From Treponema sp. (lineage in GTDB: Bacteria; Spirochaetota; Spirochaetia; Treponematales; Breznakiellaceae), in NCBI GenBank assembly GCA_031278755.1, contig JAITJV010000314.1, forward strand, positions 1 through 7,800: a DNA stretch of 7,800 bases. Reading direction: 5' to 3'. Within the stretch, counting starts at the first letter, position 1; each line of letters starts with the position of its first letter. A program made the translations under genes and the position numbers. Below the pieces are notes generated by a model. It saw only the letters and a list, made by a program, of their open reading frames with translations. It made no database searches and was not told the DNA's origin. Below are positions 6,384 through 7,800 of this stretch, piece by piece.

Positions 6384-7292
6384 ATGCAGTTTGAACTGAC
6401 TGAAGCCCTTATCAACGACATCCTTTTTTCCATGGAAGATCAGGAGAGGAATTTTTTTATAGATTCCCGGGAAGGCGTAGTGGCAGGCGGCGCGGAAGAA
6501 TTCGAAGCCGAACAGCCTTTGGACAAGCACCCCGCAGGATCTGACGGAAACCGGTATATTCCCATTCCCCATTGGGATTCTTCCGACGGGTTTAGGCTCA
6601 TGGAGCGTTTCGCGGCCCAGCTTCATAACCCTATAGTCCGGGATGAACTTTCCGCCGCCTTGAACCGGGGCAAGGGGGTTTTCCGGGCGTTCAAGGACAT
6701 ACTGGGACGTTACCCTGAAGCGGAACATCTGTGGTTTACCTACAAAGAACGGAAAATGAAAAAGGAAATCATCAGGTGGTACAACGGTCTGCGGGAAGAA
6801 TGGGGCATGCAGCGTATAGGCGGCGAACCCGAGGAAACCGGCGATCTTATTCTGGAAGATTTTCGTTTCCGGCCTTCCGAAGGCCTCGATAGGGAAGCTG
6901 CGGCGGAACTGCACGATGCCTGCCGAAGAGAAACAGATACGGCCGGAAGCCGCACTCGGTACGAAGCGGATTTCCCGGGCAATCCGCTTGATTGCGCGGA
7001 CCTTGCGCTTACCGCCGAAACTGTGGGCGGAGATTTTGCCGGCTATATAATGGGAATACGCCGGGAGGCGGTTCTTCATATTGCGGCGCTCGAAGTCAAA
7101 CCCGAATACCGGGGCCTGGGGATAGGCGAAGCCTTGATCTCCCGTTTTCTGGAGCGCGTAGACAGGCAAAATACCGGGATCAGCATCGATCTTCCGGCCG
7201 AAGCCGAAGGCTTTTCCTGTGTACTGCACCGGATCGGCTTCCGGTCAGCCTCGGTACGGTATTGTATAAATCCTGAAAATATGCCATCCTGA
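6384..7292 (+). CDS. UPF0158 domain fused to GNAT acetyltransferase
   Basis: A 302-residue soluble protein of two parts. Residues about 8-141 look like the UPF0158 family, of unknown function: ALINDILFSMEDQ near the start, a short strand with FFIDSREGVV, YIPIPHWDSSDGFRLMERF at 58-76, and the LNRGKGVFRAFKDIL segment at 93-107, ending in LWFTYKERKMKKEIIRWYNGL. Residues about 155-295 look like a GNAT N-acetyltransferase: the strand HIAALEV at 232-238 leads into the acetyl-CoA loop RGLGIG (243-248, matching R-x-x-G-x-G), with an IGFRS ending typical of the fold. The substrate is unknown. ATG 6384 is preceded by AGGTG with 7 bases between. The gene is divergent from aspS, separated by repeat copy 2, and is followed by a terminator in repeat copy 3, so it is likely monocistronic. 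Confidence 0.85.
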   Translation: MQFELTEALINDILFSMEDQERNFFIDSREGVVAGGAEEFEAEQPLDKHPAGSDGNRYIPIPHWDSSDGFRLMERFAAQLHNPIVRDELSAALNRGKGVFRAFKDILGRYPEAEHLWFTYKERKMKKEIIRWYNGLREEWGMQRIGGEPEETGDLILEDFRFRPSEGLDREAAAELHDACRRETDTAGSRTRYEADFPGNPLDCADLALTAETVGGDFAGYIMGIRREAVLHIAALEVKPEYRGLGIGEALISRFLERVDRQNTGISIDLPAEAEGFSCVLHRIGFRSASVRYCINPENMPS

Positions 7293-7316
7293 GCAGGAAT
7301 TTCCGGAAATCTATAC

Positions 7317-7490
7317 TGGACTTATTCGAAAACCCGGTTGGGTTATCTGCTAACCTGCGGTTGGCGCTGGTTAAAGTCCGACAGGCTTTAACCGTCATGT
7401 CTTGTGGTTTTTCAGGCTAAATCCCTGCAAAACCGCGTTTTTTGGCGGATGTTGTTCAGAAATTGAAGTTTCTAAACGACTCTATTATAG
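7317..7490. repeat. Composite palindromic repeat, copy 3 (diverged, longest)
   Basis: Same orientation as copy 2. The B-like part begins TGGACTTATTCGAAAACCCG (compare TGGACTTGTTCAATAACCCG in copy 2). A middle part holds the inverted repeat GGTTAAAG (7369-7376) / CTTTAACC (7386-7393), the counterpart of the extra palindrome in copy 2. A hairpin with a T run stands where C is expected (7404-7443). Palindrome A follows (7452-7479, TTGTTCAGAAA..AGTTTCT, mutated on one arm), then ACTCTATTATA, matching the outer end of copy 1. It is more degenerate than copies 1 and 2 but keeps every module in order, so it shows the likely full-length layout. It lies between two same-strand genes and ends just before the next ribosome site. 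Confidence 0.72.
7404..7443 (+). terminator. Intrinsic terminator after the UPF0158-GNAT gene, within repeat copy 3
   Basis: Arms 7404-7416 and 7424-7436 form a 13-bp stem including two G-U wobble pairs around a 7-base loop. One G and then six T (7438-7443) follow. This is the strongest intrinsic terminator in the window, placed 112 bases after the stop at 7292 and before the gene at 7499. Confidence 0.7.
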
Positions 7491-7498
7491 GAAAAATT

Positions 7499-7800
7499 AT
7501 GCCTCTGAAACTTGACAAGGAAAAAACAAAAAAAAATATCGCCGTCATTCTTGACAGGATCAAGAATGAAGCCGATCCGCAGCTTCTTAACGAATACCGC
7601 TCCCTTTTCAGAAAGGAAGTTTCCCTTTTCAACCGTTCTTATGCGGCGGCGTATCTTCTTATGCTTTACGAGCAGGAAAACGCCGAACGATCGCCCAGGT
7701 CCGGGGGCAGGAGCAGAGGCGTACGAAACCGGGAACAGGAAGGAAATACGGAAAACCGGAACAATTCCGGTGAAAGCGAAGGAAAGCATTATCCCCTGGC
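7499..7800 (+). CDS. Small charged protein, N-terminal part (partial; possibly a spirochaete DbpA-type RNA-binding protein)
   Basis: Open to the right edge, with 100 complete codons. ATG 7499 has AGGA six bases upstream, next to the end of repeat copy 3. Residues 1-60 are predicted helical and charged (MPLKLDKEKTKKNI... then DPQLLNEYRSLFRKEVSLF and an Ala/Leu-rich RSYAAAYLLMLYEQ stretch). Residues about 63-95 form a low-complexity Arg/Gly/Asn/Glu linker, and a new segment starts at YPLA. No signal peptide or membrane segment is seen. I have some memory of similar spirochaete proteins in which such an N-terminus precedes a DbpA-like RNA-binding domain, but that domain is not in the window, so the function is a guess. 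The coding frame itself is secure. Confidence 0.7.
   Translation, partial: MPLKLDKEKTKKNIAVILDRIKNEADPQLLNEYRSLFRKEVSLFNRSYAAAYLLMLYEQENAERSPRSGGRSRGVRNREQEGNTENRNNSGESEGKHYPL

Noticed and set aside
6339..7229. Long open frame (296 codons) on the minus strand
   Set aside because: It lies fully antisense to the UPF0158-GNAT gene, whose domains are recognisable. Its translation is Phe/Arg/Gly-rich with no family pattern, and it is open only because of codon bias on the other strand.
7463..7491. Possible promoter at the right end of repeat copy 3 (TTGAAG, TATAGG)
   Set aside because: The -10 matches at only four positions and the start would fall at the ATG of the last gene although that gene has a normal ribosome site; too weak to call.

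Overview
The window looks like chromosomal DNA from a spirochaete, most likely a Treponema of the termite-gut type. The reasons are moderate GC, mixed ATG/GTG starts with AGGAGG-like ribosome sites, the family mix (Cache chemoreceptor, UPF0158, paired short chromate transporters), and intergenic regions filled with palindromic repeats. The assignment is by recognition only and needs a database search.

Layout from left to right. (1) 1-678 (-): N-terminal 226 residues of a membrane chemoreceptor with a periplasmic Cache-type sensor; the gene runs off the left edge. (2) 932-1750 (-): a YdcF/SanA-like (DUF218) membrane protein. (3) 1909-3108 (+): an acyltransferase-3 membrane enzyme, AT-richer than its neighbours, divergent from the ydcF-like gene. 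It has a near-consensus promoter only a few bases before its start, and an in-frame 38-bp palindrome inside its coding sequence. (4) 3101-3240: a composite palindromic repeat lying between convergent genes. (5) 6201 down to 3248 (-): a tight operon of aspS and two half-size chromate-family transporters, with a 3-nt gap and then a 4-nt GTGA overlap. (6) 6252-6371: a second repeat copy, inverted, filling most of the divergent gap between aspS and the next gene. (7) 6384-7292 (+): a UPF0158 domain fused to a GNAT acetyltransferase. (8) 7317-7490: a third, diverged repeat copy containing a good intrinsic terminator. (9) 7499-7800 (+): the start of a small charged protein that runs off the right edge.

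The genes do not form one pathway. The main unexplained structure is the repeat family. Three copies share modules in the same order: palindrome B, a terminator-like hairpin C, and palindrome A. Each copy sits tightly against gene ends or starts. Copy 1 appears to supply the stop codon of the acyltransferase and a two-way terminator. Copy 2 may carry the aspS promoter. Copy 3 carries a terminator and runs almost to the next ribosome site. A different palindrome has apparently been accepted inside a coding sequence. Together these suggest small mobile palindromic elements that have become regulatory and even protein-coding parts.

No tRNA, rRNA, CRISPR array, transposase or phage gene is visible.
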